DNA of 64,000 bases from Acanthopleura granulata (Eukaryota; Mollusca; Polyplacophora; Chitonida; Chitonidae), in assembly GCA_016165875.1 (NCBI GenBank), contig JABBOT010000031.1:873961-937960 (forward strand). Reading direction: 5' to 3'. Position 1 is the first letter of the stretch. Every line of letters starts with the position of its first letter. Below are positions 24,601-36,653 of the stretch, piece by piece. The translations under genes and the position numbers were made by a program. Under the pieces are notes generated by a model. That model saw only the letters and a program-made list of their open reading frames with translations, ran no database searches and was not told the origin of the DNA.

Positions 24601-27600
24601 TGTCAGTTGTCATAGTCTATGTACACAATTTTTTTTTTCTCAGCGTTAATCTTGTATAGACAGTAAAAATGTTTGCTATAATCCTTCCTTCTTTCTCTTC
24701 AGACAGTTATCTCCCTTGACAGTCCTCTTTCCAGCAGCGACCAAGTGGTGACTTTCCTGTGTCAGGCCACGGTGGAGAACGACACACAAGAGGCCATGTC
24801 CAAAGCTGAGACCCCTGACTGTAGCTTCACAACTGACCCTGTCATTACAACAACAACAACAACAACAACAGTGCCAACTGGTAGAATCCATCATTCAAAC
24901 AAAGTTGTCTTCTGAGAATAAGATAGTGTGTAGATCCTTCTGTTAGAGGCTTTATAACGCACGTTTAAGGAAACAAAGTGCCAGTTCATACAAAGTTCTA
25001 TCAAACACATATCGTCAGTTCTCAACAAATTTGTCCACAATCCGATGTGGTAGTTTTGTCATTTGTAAGAGGTCCAAACAGGGAAGCTGTTCTGTGTACA
25101 TTTGTTGATTTACAAGATACTGGATAAAATTACAGATTGGAAATACGCTTGAAAATATCTTGTGACAAAAATATGAGAATAGAAAGAAAAAAATGGGAAT
25201 TCAGGCTGTCCCGTTTGTGGAGCTCTTTTACAAAAGTTGATAAGTTTGCCGGTACAGATAGGTCCTGTGAATGTAGTTTCCCATGAATAATCATTCTTTC
25301 CTTGTGTGAATTGTCTTGTTTCAGTGAATGGTACAACCTCTGCCACAGTTGTTCCGGGGCAAAACCTCTCTCTCTGGGAAGTGATTCCATCCAGGGTGGA
25401 AGTAACTGTAAGAAATTCACCAAATCTGTCTGTCTGTCTGTCTGTCTGTCTGTCACTCTTTGTTCTCATATTATTACAATGCAATAAATTCTGTCTAGTT
25501 TTGCTCTAAATATCTTACGTGCATTTTCATTTCTGGAACCTCAGTGTTTGTATAAGTTTTCATTGTAAATTGTTGTTGGGATCTTGCAGAAAAGCCTTCA
25601 TATATTGTCGTATTATTGATAAAATTTTGCATGCCGATTTGAAAATCAGCTTTATCCTTACCAAAGGTGTGCATATTTAGCATGGGATATATAAATTCTG
25701 AGAGTTGGCTTGTGAAAAAGTTTATTTTGGAAGTTACCTCTAAAAATGGGATGGGCTATTGGTTTAGAGATTAGCAAATAAAACCCCAGTTTAAGTCCAG
25801 TTGTTGCTGCATTAGCTGTGCCTTTAAATCAGGAGATTAGCCAGGTGCTTAGCAACAGATGATGGTTTTCTCTGGGCACTCTGGTTTCCTCCACTCATAA
25901 AACTGTCTGCCATTAAACTCAAATTTTTTAGTACAGCTTTTTAATCCCAACAGTGAAACTAGATAGATAATATCATTATGGGTTCCATGTATGTGTATGT
26001 TTTCAGACTGGTCATGTTTACCGCACCTTGGAGATTCTGCGCACAGTTGATGTGACAGACCCAGAGCTGGAGTTAATTCTGGTCACCTGTTGTGCCCCCT
26101 CTAACATTAATAACAATTCCAAATACTTGAACGCCTCCGTGGCCTTACTGACAAGTGTGTATCTGCAGCCCTCCAATACCAACTGGACATTGGCTAATGG
26201 TGGGTGAGAATTCATCAAGCAGTCTTGTCAATCAAAATTTCATACATCCAATCAGAAGGCTTTCTGTTTCTGTTACCCTTGTACAGTGCTGATTGGTAAA
26301 GGGGTTGTATTTAGGTTTTGGAGGGGAGAAGTTGACATTGAATTTGGGTGTTGAAATATCTACATGGATAGTCAGTATTATTTGAGAATTGTCCTGAAAC
26401 TCAATGCTAAAATAATAACTGAATACATAAGCACTGGTTTATGTGCCCATCATCAGTGGAGACATGCTGTGGACATTGAGAAAACATGTCTGCATTAATG
26501 AAGATAGTTATAAAAGATGTTTTCTCAAAAAAACAATGGTATAAGGTTCAGTTGAACAGGTCTACTAAGCTTTGATTTGATCCTCTTTGGGAACAAATTA
26601 GTTTGAAAAAAAAAGAGAGGAAAAGTTGTGAATTTTTGAAGTTTGAAACAGGAACAAAATTGTTGAACAGAATTATTACTTTTGATCATGGATTTTGAAA
26701 ATTTTTTTACATGAAGCTGATGTTCACACATTTGCTGATGTTTTCTTTCTTACACACATGAACAGATGCTACAAAGGCCTATGTAGAGAGGACTATCCCT
26801 AACCCAGCGTACGTGGAGGTGGCCCCTTGTGCCTGTGATGTCACCAGAGGAGCGTGCGATGTGGAGTGTTGCTGTGATCAAGTTAGGCCCAACTCTGTAA
26901 AACAGAGGCAGTAAATGACAGATAACAATTGTAGCACGAAGCAGGTCATGGCCAAGTCGTGGTTAACCACAAGGAAGCATGAGACACAGATTCATGTCAC
27001 TGGCCATACGAACACTGCACAGAAGTCATATATTTGCAGTTGTAGTGTGTGGTGTGGTGGGAATGTGCCGTTATAATTTATGACCAACAGCTGTAGATCT
27101 CGTGAGTTGGGTGCTGTAATACTCTTCAAATTCTTGGTTTTTGAAAAAAAGGCCCAATCTCTTCTACGGAGGCAGTAAATGCATTTGTCAAATCCCACCA
27201 GTGTTGGCTGCTTCTGGAGAAATCGTCAGCATTTTAAGAATATTGTCATCTTTTGGTACCGTTAACTTGTGTTGTGCTTTGTCCATCTGAAGTTCTAAAA
27301 GAGTGTGATGAATTTTAATATCTGTGCTGCTTGGTTTGATAATTATTTGTCTTTAAAGTTGAAATCATGATGGTTTTTGTAGAAGTGTCCCATTGAAGCA
27401 GATTTATGTGAAATGGTTGAAATTTGACTGTGACTTCTGCTTTCTATCCGTCAGGATTGTACCACTGGTGAAAAGACCACCTTCACCTCCTGCATTCCTG
27501 GCCTGATTGGTGGAGGGCCCAGGCCAGATCCCACTCACTTCTGTAACTCCACTCATACCAACAAAGAAGACTGGTTCCCTCTCATGTGTGTGGAGTTCCA

Positions 27601-30600
27601 GTCTAGTTCTGTTCTCGGCTCTTACTTCAGCAATCAGCCTGTGGCCCGGACAGTTCAGAGTTTTTATGAGAAGCTGTTTTCTGTTAGTCCAAGCTATTCT
27701 TACAGGTAACATTAGCTGCATTGCATTTGTTGACCTAGCATTCATCTATGCAAGAGAATTAAGGAGATAAACTTGATAAAAGCAAGCATTTCAGTGCGTT
27801 GCCTTTCATACTGAAGAACATAATACCCATCATTCAAAATATGCCAGGCAACCTGCAGATGGTTGCGAGTTTCTCTCGGGCACTGCCCCTTTTTCCTCTC
27901 ACCACAATGCTGTCTGCTGTAGTATAAATGAAATATTCTGGAGTACGGCATAAAACAACAATGAAATAAATAAAACCAAATATGGTGCATCGCTGTGTTA
28001 TGTAACCTATCAGACTGTACAATATTTTGGGGAGATAAAGTCCTTGTTAGGGAAGGCAGTATGAAAAATACATGTATAGATCTGACTGTGCTCTGTGTGT
28101 GAAATGGCTGAGGATTAGTCCCTTGTTCACATTTTAAAAATGTTAGACATATTCTGTTTTGTTCTTGTTGTTTTCTTCTATGCCACTACAGCAGTATGGC
28201 CACACCTGTCTGAATCAGTCAGTCCTTTATTTTTTGTTTGCAAGCAGAATCAGGTACACGTAAGAAGAATGTGCGCACTGTAGCTTTATGACCATCCCTG
28301 TTTGAGTGAATCAATTTATGTTCTTTTTTCTGTTGTGTGTGTGTTTTTCCAAACAGAGAAACAGTTAGGAGGAATGTGCCGGAGTCCAGTGTTGGAACGG
28401 CAGGATACAAACATGGTCAAAGACTGAAGACAGCCCAACCAACAGCAATCGGTGGTCTGTCTGCTAGATCAGGAGTTCTCTCCCTTCCGCAGCGTACTAT
28501 AGGGGGCCAGTGCCTTCGTACTGCACCAGTCAGGTTTCTGAAAGACTTGGAGTCGGACTGTACCTACCGGATGACCCCAGAGCTCTGCGGAGCAGACAGC
28601 GTACTGAGTGCCAGGATGTACGCGGAGCCTACAGGCCTGAAAAGTCCGCCATGCCCAAGAACCTACCACGTTATCTCCGTGGAAGATTCCTCAGGGAAAG
28701 CTGTGTCAGAAGCGGCAGCCTCGTATTTTTACTCGCCCAACAACGCCGGCTTTCTGAACACACCTGACACCGTGCGAACTGAACTGGACCCGTACACCAC
28801 TTCACTGTTTAACTATGATATGCCTTCTCATGAATGTCAGGATAAGTTTGGAAATGACATCTGCACCGACCCGGAAAATGTTACACTGAATACGGAACCA
28901 GAGCTTCCAAGATGCCCATTTGACAATAGCTACACACCGGCACCTCTCCCCGTTTACGACTCAGCTTCAAACGTGTGTCGCAACACGGTGCTGAGCGTGA
29001 AATACAATTTCACTTGGTCTGGCCAACGGATTGTTTTTCTTAACATTACAGTTGTGCTGGGCGATGTGCCTATGGAGGTCACCTGGCAGGAGAATCGCAC
29101 CGTTGTCTACACGGACATCGTTGGCACCACACAGCAGGACACGGACCTGGTTAACCGCTCGGCTCCTGCCATACTCAACCAGAAATACTCGGTGATTTTC
29201 CATCACAATTATACAAAGTTAGTCAATACAACAACCAACAACCAAGACAGCGACATGAGAGTGGACAGATCTGGCTACCCAGGTACGTAGGAGGTGAGCA
29301 GTGACAAGCAGGGCCCACAATCACAAAACTAAGTGAACTGATTTTTCATAGCTTTTATTGTAAAATCATGTCACCCTATGACACTACAACCTAGACGACG
29401 TCATTTATGAAGAAAGTTCCGAGAAATTTATAGGTCTTGCAAAGTTTTGTGACGGTGACCTTGGTAGCTCTGTAGCAGACCCCAGCAGCCCTGTAAGTAC
29501 ATTAGCTCTTTCTGTCAGTGGGTGGATCAGGTTTGGTTGCCTTATGTGTTAACACCCTAAATACATGTGTTAAAATGGACCATTCACTTAACACTTGTCA
29601 CGCAAAGGTGTGTGTGACTTGTATTAGCCCTATTAGAGTATTGCAGTAATGTAGTAGCTCTTAATAATACTGCCCCAGAGTGAGTAATGAGTCATTGAGG
29701 TAGACACCTACAGGAGGAAATAATAAAATAATAAAAAAAACAGAAGGATCAGAGAAAAATATATTAAACATTGTACAAATGTTTTATTACCAAAAATATG
29801 TCCCTTTTATAGGAGAGTTAAAGAGAATAAGTCATGCTTGAATTTCTCATTTGTAAATCAAAGTCCATCTATTCGGAAATGAAACTGTTCCCATATTGTC
29901 TAGGCCATTTAGTTTAATAGTAGGGGCCAGTCGGCCGGTCAGCATTCTCTTGTACCTGTATCAATTGTTGTGTTTTATATGTACATGTACTTTGATGTTT
30001 TGAAATGTACAATATTGGTGATTCACGCAAAAAGACATGATTATTTTGAAGACTTTACTGTCACAAAAAGTAACACAGTGTGGATAGTCGTCAAGGAGCC
30101 TCCCATTGTCATCATCCGTTGGCTCTTACATGGTTATGCACAGACTGTTCACCCAGTGGAAAACCCAAATTTATTTTCAAAATTTTCAGGGTACGATGCT
30201 GGTAAGCTGATCCTTTCTGGGAAGGCTATCCTGAACTCTACAACAGATGAGTTCCTCTATGTGAACTCAAATCTAACCAATCAGATGACTCTATTTGACA
30301 CAGGTTAGTGAGAAACAGGAGTGAAGTAGAAGAATGGAACTGACCAGTGACCTTGTGTTAATTAGAGGTGACCTTGTTGATGACAGGATGAGTTTCAATT
30401 GTATGTCAGCATTGTCCTGATTAACATGATTGAAGCATAATGCTCTTCCAAGTGGCGAATAGAATACAGTGTATTTAATGCCGTCTTAAAAGTTTTAAAG
30501 GTCTCAGTATAATGTTATCTTACCAGCCACAGTGTATGAATGCTGTCTTAAAAGCCACAGTGTAAATGCCACAGTATATTGGTCTCTTTAAAAGCCACAG

Positions 30601-33600
30601 TATAATGCTGTCAAAAGCCACAGTGTAAATGCCACAGTATATTGGTCTCTTTAAAAGCCACAGTATAATGCTGTCAAAAGCCACAGTGTAAATGCCACAG
30701 TATATTGGTCTCTTTAAAAGCCCCAAGATGTTGCTGTCTCAAAAGCCACAGTGTAAATACCACAGTATAATGATCGCTGAAAATCCGCAATAAATTGCTA
30801 TTTTTAAAGCCACAATGCAATATGTTGACTGCTCTGAAAGGCTCCTGTATGACGTTCTCTGAAAGACTACTAATAATTGTCATCAAACAGGTGAAAAAAT
30901 AGTATCCAAACATTGATTTCAAAGCATAATTGTTCATAACACTGACCAAGAACACTGCTCTTAAGAAGTATAACTGCATGATGTTCCGGGTGTCACACAC
31001 AATCAAGGCAGAATGGTACGCTGCTTTACAAATACACTGTCTGAAGAATGAAAGAACCAGGGACTGTTCAGAGTTGTATTGATCCTTGGGACTGTGGTTT
31101 TAGCACTGGTTTTGGTGCCTTGTTTCAGGTATGGATGGCCTCTGCTTCAATGCAGGAAGAAGGCAGATGACATTCCAGGATGATGCCATGTCAACATGTG
31201 CCATACGTTTAGACTTTGACATTCTAGACAACTGCACAAATATAAGGTAAGCAGAGAATTGCTACTTTAATAGAGCAGTTCGGCATAGCAATGTCAGGCC
31301 TATGACGCTATTCCATTTTGTATGACAATGATGTCACTTCATTGGTGGGTTATGTTATAATGAGTGTCTGAGTTGTAAGGTCATGGTGGACAGAACCTTT
31401 ATTTTGATAGAAAGTTGACTCGACAACAGCAAAAATGTAATACTGGCTATCGTTGCCACCTTTTGGCATACAACATAAGGTACTGCACATGTCTGAGAGC
31501 TTATGTCAAAATGGTTTATGTAGCCTTATTGTCAGTGTCAAGGGATTTGAGAGGCAGAGAAAGTGCTTGGGTGGTAAATTTTGAGGTATTGCCTAGATCT
31601 GGGGATCTAGGATTCACACAGTCTTCATATAATAGAGTGCATGTAGTCCAGAATAGCTACATGGCTTTCTGACTGCATCAGTGACCTAGTGGTTAGAGCA
31701 TCCACCTTGAGGCCAGGAGCCTCGGGATCCAGCCATGGTCACTTTGACAGAATATATATATATATATATGTGTGTGTACATTCCAAGGACTGTTCGTCGT
31801 CATATGCCAAAATGACGACTCCTCGTCATACGACTGAAACAATGTTAAGTACAATGTTAAACCCAAAGCACTCACTCGCTCATTGTCATATGACTGAGGA
31901 ATTGTTGAGTACGACATAAAATCCCAAGCGTACATACATGCCTCCTGAATGTGGTTCCAGATGTACCTGTACAATGCTTAATACAGCAGAAGTGAGATGA
32001 CTGAGCACTCAAACACTGCCATCTGACATAGCCAGTTATGGCATCAAGCTAGAACACGCTGCATGATCCATAGTTAATGTTCTACTAGAAACGAAATCTT
32101 TCCATTCTGAACTGTTATGAAATGTGTCTCCGATAAACTATTGTATGCATTATGAAATGTGTCTCCCATAAACTATTGTATGCATTATGAAATGTTTCTC
32201 CCATAAACTGTTGTAGGCATTATGAAATGTGTCCCCCATAAACTGTTGTATCCAGTATGAAATCTGTCCCCCATAAACTCTCACACCTTATGCAGTCTGT
32301 CCACTGTAACTTCTCGTCCATGACCTGTTTACAGGAAGCTTGTGCTAAATAGACTGAACAGCATGATGCCTGCAGACAGACTGAGCAGGTTTGGTTTTCT
32401 CAATGCCCACAACAATGGCTTCTGGGTACCAGTTATCAGGTGGGAAATATTTCACAGTAAATCACATGGAATTTCATAAAATGATGTGATTAGTTGATCA
32501 AAAAATCACATGAAATTGTTACTAATTCACTGTCAGTCACACATAACTTCAAATGATTCTGTATAACAGTTTGTATAGAAGGGCAGTAACATCATGAAAA
32601 AAAATGAAATTGTAGATGATTATAAGAATGTTCCATGTAATCTATGCACATTTTTAATTTGAGTTCGAAGACAAAAACTACATTGATTGGATTGGCCACT
32701 TTCAGGGCTGCACAAAAAGTATAATTTTATCAGTTGACAGAGAAAAATGCCCTCAGAATATACTTAAATAAACATCTTGCAAGCATGCGAAAAGATTGAA
32801 GAATTACATGTACACTAATGGTTCAGTTGATCTCATATCAAAGCTTTTTGAAGGTGCTTTTGTGATACTTTGCAGCCAATTTATTACTGATATGGCATCT
32901 GCTTTGTACTCATTTTCAGTGTTTACCTGTCTGCTGATAGAGAGGAATTTGCAGAAAAATTGCATGCCCTAGTACTTCAGGGTTCACATCTGATTTTAAA
33001 AGTAATGTATCATCTGAAAGGCAGTTTCATTGCTCCAGATATGGTCGGCATTTTTTGTTTACAGTTACTAAAACGGGAATAAAGCTTGAGGTGCTACCTT
33101 GTGCTTTTTGGACCATGTTGAAGAACAGTTACGTCACAGATTCTTTTTAACTGGAAAACATCTATTGATTGCTATGTCTATGTTCTAAGCTAATATATGT
33201 GTAGTGCAACACCTGTATCTGGATTTAATGTTTACATGTTACAGTTATAGCATGTTTAGGGACAAAAAAGAATCTGTGACATCACTGTGCTTCAATATGG
33301 TCCAAAAAGCCCACAGTTTTAGCAAATATCAGGTGTTGATTTTGTGAATTGTTTCGTTCAGGCAAGATCTGAGTGAGTATTTTGACTTGGGCCCTGTACC
33401 CGACCCTACATTTGATGTCGTAAGATTTCTGGGTAACAACTACACCAGGGTAGAAATGGTAAAGAGCATAGCCGGCCGATGCCCAAACGTGACCACTGGG
33501 ATACAGCTGGAGGTGCTGTATGCGGAGACTGGCAAAACCCTGGGGGCATCCATCCTAGAGGTCATCGGAGCGAAAATCAAGTATGGACTTCTTACTTGAC

Positions 33601-35355
33601 TGGTTTACTATTTATAATTTTACCTTGAAGTAACAGTGATAGCCTCAGGAAAAAGAAAACTCAGTTGCAAAAGACAAAGTCAGTAAAGGTCATCAATAAT
33701 TCAGATAGTATTTTGTGTGTTGTTGTTGCTAGAAGTGTGGACTGCATACCGAGCTTCCTCTTTGGCATTTTGATGAATAATATGAATAAAATGTCCCTTT
33801 TTTTAACCACAGAAAGAAGTTTCAATGTTGAGATAACATGTTTTCATATGGAGTAAGCATACTTAATGAGTCTTGCCGCTGTAGGGGTTTTTTTGTGTAT
33901 TTTTTTTCTTAATTTCTGTTCTTGTTGTAGTTTGTTTTTCATTTTTCATGTCATTTTCTTTTCTTTTCTCTTTTTGTATAATTTTCTTTTGAATAATCAA
34001 AAAGTTTGTGTATATAAAACTACATGTACATGTTTGCACTAACCTGAGACTTCGTTGACATTCAAACTATATCAGCATTCCTCAGTAATTTGCCTGACTT
34101 TTTCAGTTACACACTTTCAACGTGGAATTTGAGCTGTTCGGGCATCTATTCCGCACGTTGCTATGGCAACCTGAGCACAGCCATAGGCACTGAGGGAAGG
34201 TTGGTCGAGCCGTTCTACCTGACGACTTCAGTGAGGTTTACGAGAGTCCCCGGCCAAATTCGTGTGGAACCAATCAGGTACGTGCTGTGAGGCTGGCTAG
34301 TGAGAGACACCAGAGGGATTTGTCTTTGGGACAATGACAGACATTTTTTTTGGCTATTCTGCTAATTACATGTATGTGCAGTTGGTCATAGAACTGCTGT
34401 GTCATTGGACCCTCCAAACAAAGCGATAAAAGTAAAATGAAAAAGTTGAGTGATCTTGCTGGCTCATTGAGCTTAGTTTTGTCTTCAATTCTTCTAAGTA
34501 CATGTACATGCAAATGCTCACGCCACTACAATATCCGTTCAGCCTGTGCTAAAAAAGTTAAATGATAAAGAAGGGTGGCCTTGCTAGCTAATTGAACCTA
34601 AGCATTGCTATCACTGCTGTGAATAGGCCTATGTTCAAGTAATGAATTAAAGAGTAAAAACGCTTAATGCCACGTCATCAGTATCTCAGCCACATCGTGG
34701 GCGAACACGTTTAAACCAGAAAGCAGGCCAAGCAGAGGCTGTTTGGCTGCAGCTTTTTGTCAGAAGAATTGTCAGGTACCTGTCCGAAGGACAGAGGTTT
34801 TTTGTTCCAAGATTTACATAGTTTTCTTCTTCCATAAACCCAGCTGCCTTCGTAGATGTAAAACAACCTCAATTCTGCAAGCAATTTACCTGCTAGACCC
34901 CTCAAAAGACTGACCACATGGTGTTTCATGACCTCTTGCAGTCAAGCCCCACATTATAAAATAAGTGACTTGACTTGACCTGCTGACCAATGGATCACCA
35001 GGCAGACAGACCGACCAACCAAAACTCACTTGTTGCAGCCCAAAAGATTCAACCATTCCCAAAGTTATTCCTGTGATTGCTGTTGGTGTGGCATAGTGGT
35101 TTACCTCAAGGAATCAAAGAGTGAAGCTGAATGTAAATAGAATGTGGTGTGACGTATAATGTATTCTCCACTGTCTGCAGGTTTTGGCAGTCCTACAGTG
35201 AAGCTCTTTGCCCTCAAGACGCCTGCTGGGCGGGACTGTTTTATCCGTTGACGAAGGAATACACCGGAGACGAGCCATTTTATGCCCTTGTCTGGACACA
35301 AATCCTAGTCTTTGGAGTGTTTTTCTATTTTATGGTTACTCGTCCCTGGTGGTAG
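15642..35355 (+). CDS. TCTN2: Tectonic-2 (TCTN2), ciliary transition-zone protein
   Basis: Twenty-one exons: 15642-15756, 16333-16496, 17235-17341, 17981-18100, 18603-18707, 19902-19966, 21595-21659, 23304-23421, 23991-24082, 24703-24880, 25325-25407, 26007-26199, 26766-26881, 27455-27705, 28357-29282, 30190-30303, 31129-31246, 32335-32439, 33362-33580, 34107-34277, 35181-35355. All phases join and lengths total 3,600 nt, or 1,199 aa. An N-terminal hydrophobic stretch ([15 protein letters not shown]) is a signal peptide. The tectonic cysteine motif [20 protein letters not shown] lies at about residues 490-509. The C-terminus has [15 protein letters not shown], like vertebrate TCTN2 VCWPQLLYPWTQYY, followed by one membrane span. 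TCTN2 belongs to the MKS/B9 complex that gates ciliary membrane proteins. The protein is far longer than the roughly 700 aa of human TCTN2. Many N-x-S/T sites suit an extracellular domain. Confidence 0.9.
22470..23120. repeat. About 32-bp minisatellite in TCTN2 intron 7
   Basis: About 19 units of the type catactgtctataa(t/c)gcccc(g/t)atgtcattat, with small length changes (cccctct versus cccat variants), run without interruption. The array lies between exon 7 (ends 21659) and exon 8 (starts 23304) and touches no splice site. Short ORFs over it are shadows. Confidence 0.9.
24703..24880 (+). CDS. TCTN2: TCTN2 exon 10 with (ACA)n poly-threonine tract
   Basis: The exon starts after ttctcttcag and ends ...CCAACTG|GTAGAA. 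Near its end eight ACA codons in a row (about 24846-24870) encode Thr 366-373 in the extra N-terminal region that vertebrate TCTN2 lacks. The tract is a trinucleotide microsatellite and keeps frame whatever its copy number. Confidence 0.85.
25424..25456 (+). repeat. (TGTC)n microsatellite in TCTN2 intron 11
   Basis: About seven tandem tgtc/tctg tetranucleotides lie about 20 bp after the donor of the exon at 25325-25407. They generate the Cys-Leu-Ser-Val-rich false frames seen here. Confidence 0.85.
27835..27975 (-). mobile_element. SINE-like copy, reverse orientation, in TCTN2 intron 14
   Basis: Read on the minus strand it has agaatatttcattta-like, ggaaaaaggggcagtgcc and ctcgcaaccatctgcaggttgcctggc. 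These are the core blocks of the element at 4148-4415 in the same order. Confidence 0.7.
28357..29282 (+). CDS. TCTN2: TCTN2 exon 15, large central exon of the tectonic domain
   Basis: At 926 nt it is the longest exon in the window. It encodes about 309 residues from [12 protein letters not shown] to DRSGYPG. Segments [11 protein letters not shown] and [13 protein letters not shown] match the TCTN2 pattern (human IPQVSLAGQCMQNAPVAFL). It joins in phase 1 to the exon at 30190 (GYDAGKL), as in human NPGYQLGKP. Base composition is clearly higher in G+C than in the flanking introns. Confidence 0.9.
29395..29492 (+). other. Possible alternative TCTN2 exon (unproven)
   Basis: Between exons 15 and 16 a 98-nt stretch has an AG acceptor, a strong CCT|GTAAGT donor and one open frame from phase 1 ([16 protein letters not shown]...). 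Its length is not a multiple of three. The main model joins exon 15 directly to 30190, matching the family, so inclusion would shift the frame. It may be a cryptic or poison exon, or chance. Confidence 0.25.
30500..30800. repeat. About 63-bp tandem repeat in TCTN2 intron 16
   Basis: Three good units and several partial ones contain ccacagtgtaaatgccacagtatattggtctctttaaaa-type sequence split by aaaagccacag. The array starts about 200 bp after the donor at 30303 and decays towards 30900. Confidence 0.75.
31679..31935 (+). mobile_element. tRNA-derived SINE-like element
   Basis: The head agtgacctagtggttagagc resembles a tRNA A box and a following cgggatccagcc sits where a B box is expected. The body has ccaaggactgttcgtcgtcatatg and repeated cgactgaa-aatgttaagtacaatgttaaaccc. 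Related bodies occur at about 50560-50700 and 60660-60810. A (TA)n tract (about 31751-31770) lies inside it. Confidence 0.6.
32117..32290. repeat. 35-bp tandem repeat before TCTN2 exon 18
   Basis: Five units of atgaaatgtgtctcccataaactgttgtatgcatt type, 35 bp apart (32117, 32152, 32187 and on), end about 45 bp upstream of the acceptor of the exon at 32335. They may overlap the branch-point region but do not include the acceptor. Confidence 0.85.
33103..33310. mobile_element. Inverted-repeat (MITE-like) element in TCTN2 intron 18
   Basis: Arms of about 46 bp at 33103-33148 (gctttttggaccatgttgaa...) and 33264-33310 are reverse complements with only a few mismatches, and enclose about 115 bp. 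The right arm ends about 50 bp before exon 19 (33362). No transposase is present. Confidence 0.7.
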
Positions 35356-36169
35356 TTAGCAAAAACAGGATGTCATGAAAACCAGAGACTGCTATCACAC
35401 ATAATTACTTGTGAGGGTATCAATTGGTCATTGGTACCACTATGGCATTTTTTACACAATTAAAGACAAGAACGTGAAGAAAATTTCCTGCTCAAAATTT
35501 TAAAAGGCAAAGAAATCATTGACATGAAGTGTATGTCACATTAAACATTATCAAGGAAAATTGTTTCATTTGTTTAGTTTTAATTTTTTATCAACTGTGT
35601 AAAATGCATTTAAACCATTGAGTTCTAACATAGCTTTTTCTCTGACCACATTTAGATTTTGACTACTTGACCCACGTAGATTGCTAGTTATTGTCCTTCA
35701 TTCTGAATGCATATATATACAGTTTGCACTGTGCACCTAGAAATGAACCATTTCAAACCAAAAATGTGGATGTGATGTCCAGAGCACTGTAGAAGTTTTT
35801 TTACATTTTTGTTAGAAAAATATGCACCAAATAGGTTGAACTATTCTCTTGGATAGTAATGGTGTTGTGACTGATACGTATACATACATGTTTGTGTACA
35901 TATGCTTCATTTTTGTCTTGTCCTTGCCTTTTACGTGAAACATTTAGAAAAATGTGTTTATACTTAATTTTGTTAGGTGTGAACAGAACAGGACCTTGTG
36001 ACATCGTGTGGATATGGTGTAGGACACAGTTTTTAAAATTAGTAGATTGGTCATTTTATCCTAAACAAGATAAATTTTTACATGTGATGTAACTATGGAA
36101 ATGTGCCAGTCTTTACTGTTGTGTTTGAAATGCAAATATGCCGGTCTTTACTGTTGTGTTTGTGATGGC

Positions 36170-36540
36170 TGTGTGACACAGGATTCTGTTGATTTGACAC
36201 AGGTATTTTGTTGGTGTGATACAGATGCAGGTATTGTGTTAGTGTGACATAGACACAGGTATTCTATTGGTTTGACACAGGTATTCTGTCGATGTGACAC
36301 AAACACAGGTATTCTGTTGGTGTAACAGGTATTCTGTGGGTGTGACACAGACACAGGTATTCTGTGGGTGTGACACATTTATCCTGTAAGTGTGACACCT
36401 GCACAGGTATTCTGTTGGTGTGACATAAAAACAGGTATTCTGTTGGTGTGACAGGTATTCTGTCGGTCTGACACAGATAGAGGTACTCTTTTGGTGTGAC
36501 ACAGGTATTCAGTAGGTGTGACACATGTATTCTGCTGGTG
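36170..36540. repeat. Tandem repeat of acaggtattctgttggtgtgac type
   Basis: About 12-14 irregular units of 24-36 bp built from ggtattctgt(t/g)ggtgtgacac, some with an extra agacacagg insert. The repeat lies about 0.8 kb after the TCTN2 stop codon. The His/Thr/Cys-rich minus-strand ORFs over it (repeated ...NTC...TPTEYL...) are artefacts of the unit. Confidence 0.85.
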
Positions 36541-36622
36541 TGTTTGCATACCGCTGATCAGTTATCGGCAGAAAGAAGACGGAAAAAGTCAACAGAAAAC
36601 CGTGTCTCTTTCTCAGATTAGT

Positions 36623-36653
36623 AGCTTTGAGAAATCAACTTTTTCTCAAAGCT
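36623..36653. other. Perfect hairpin, 12-bp stem and 7-nt loop
   Basis: agctttgagaaa is followed seven bases later by its exact reverse complement tttctcaaagct. It lies in the probable 3' region of TCTN2. It lacks the flanks of a histone 3' stem-loop and its role is unknown. Confidence 0.6.

Noticed and set aside
28469..28767. 66-codon minus-strand and 85-codon plus-strand ORFs inside the large TCTN2 exon
   Set aside because: Shadows of the real frame, which is open for 309 codons and carries the tectonic motifs.
36148..36524. ORFs with repeated Cys/Thr/Pro/Tyr motifs on the minus strand
   Set aside because: Produced by the 36170-36540 tandem repeat downstream of TCTN2.
36623..36653. Histone-type 3' stem-loop or rho-independent terminator
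   Set aside because: Stem and loop sizes and flanks do not fit a histone stem-loop, and bacterial terminators are not expected in animal DNA.
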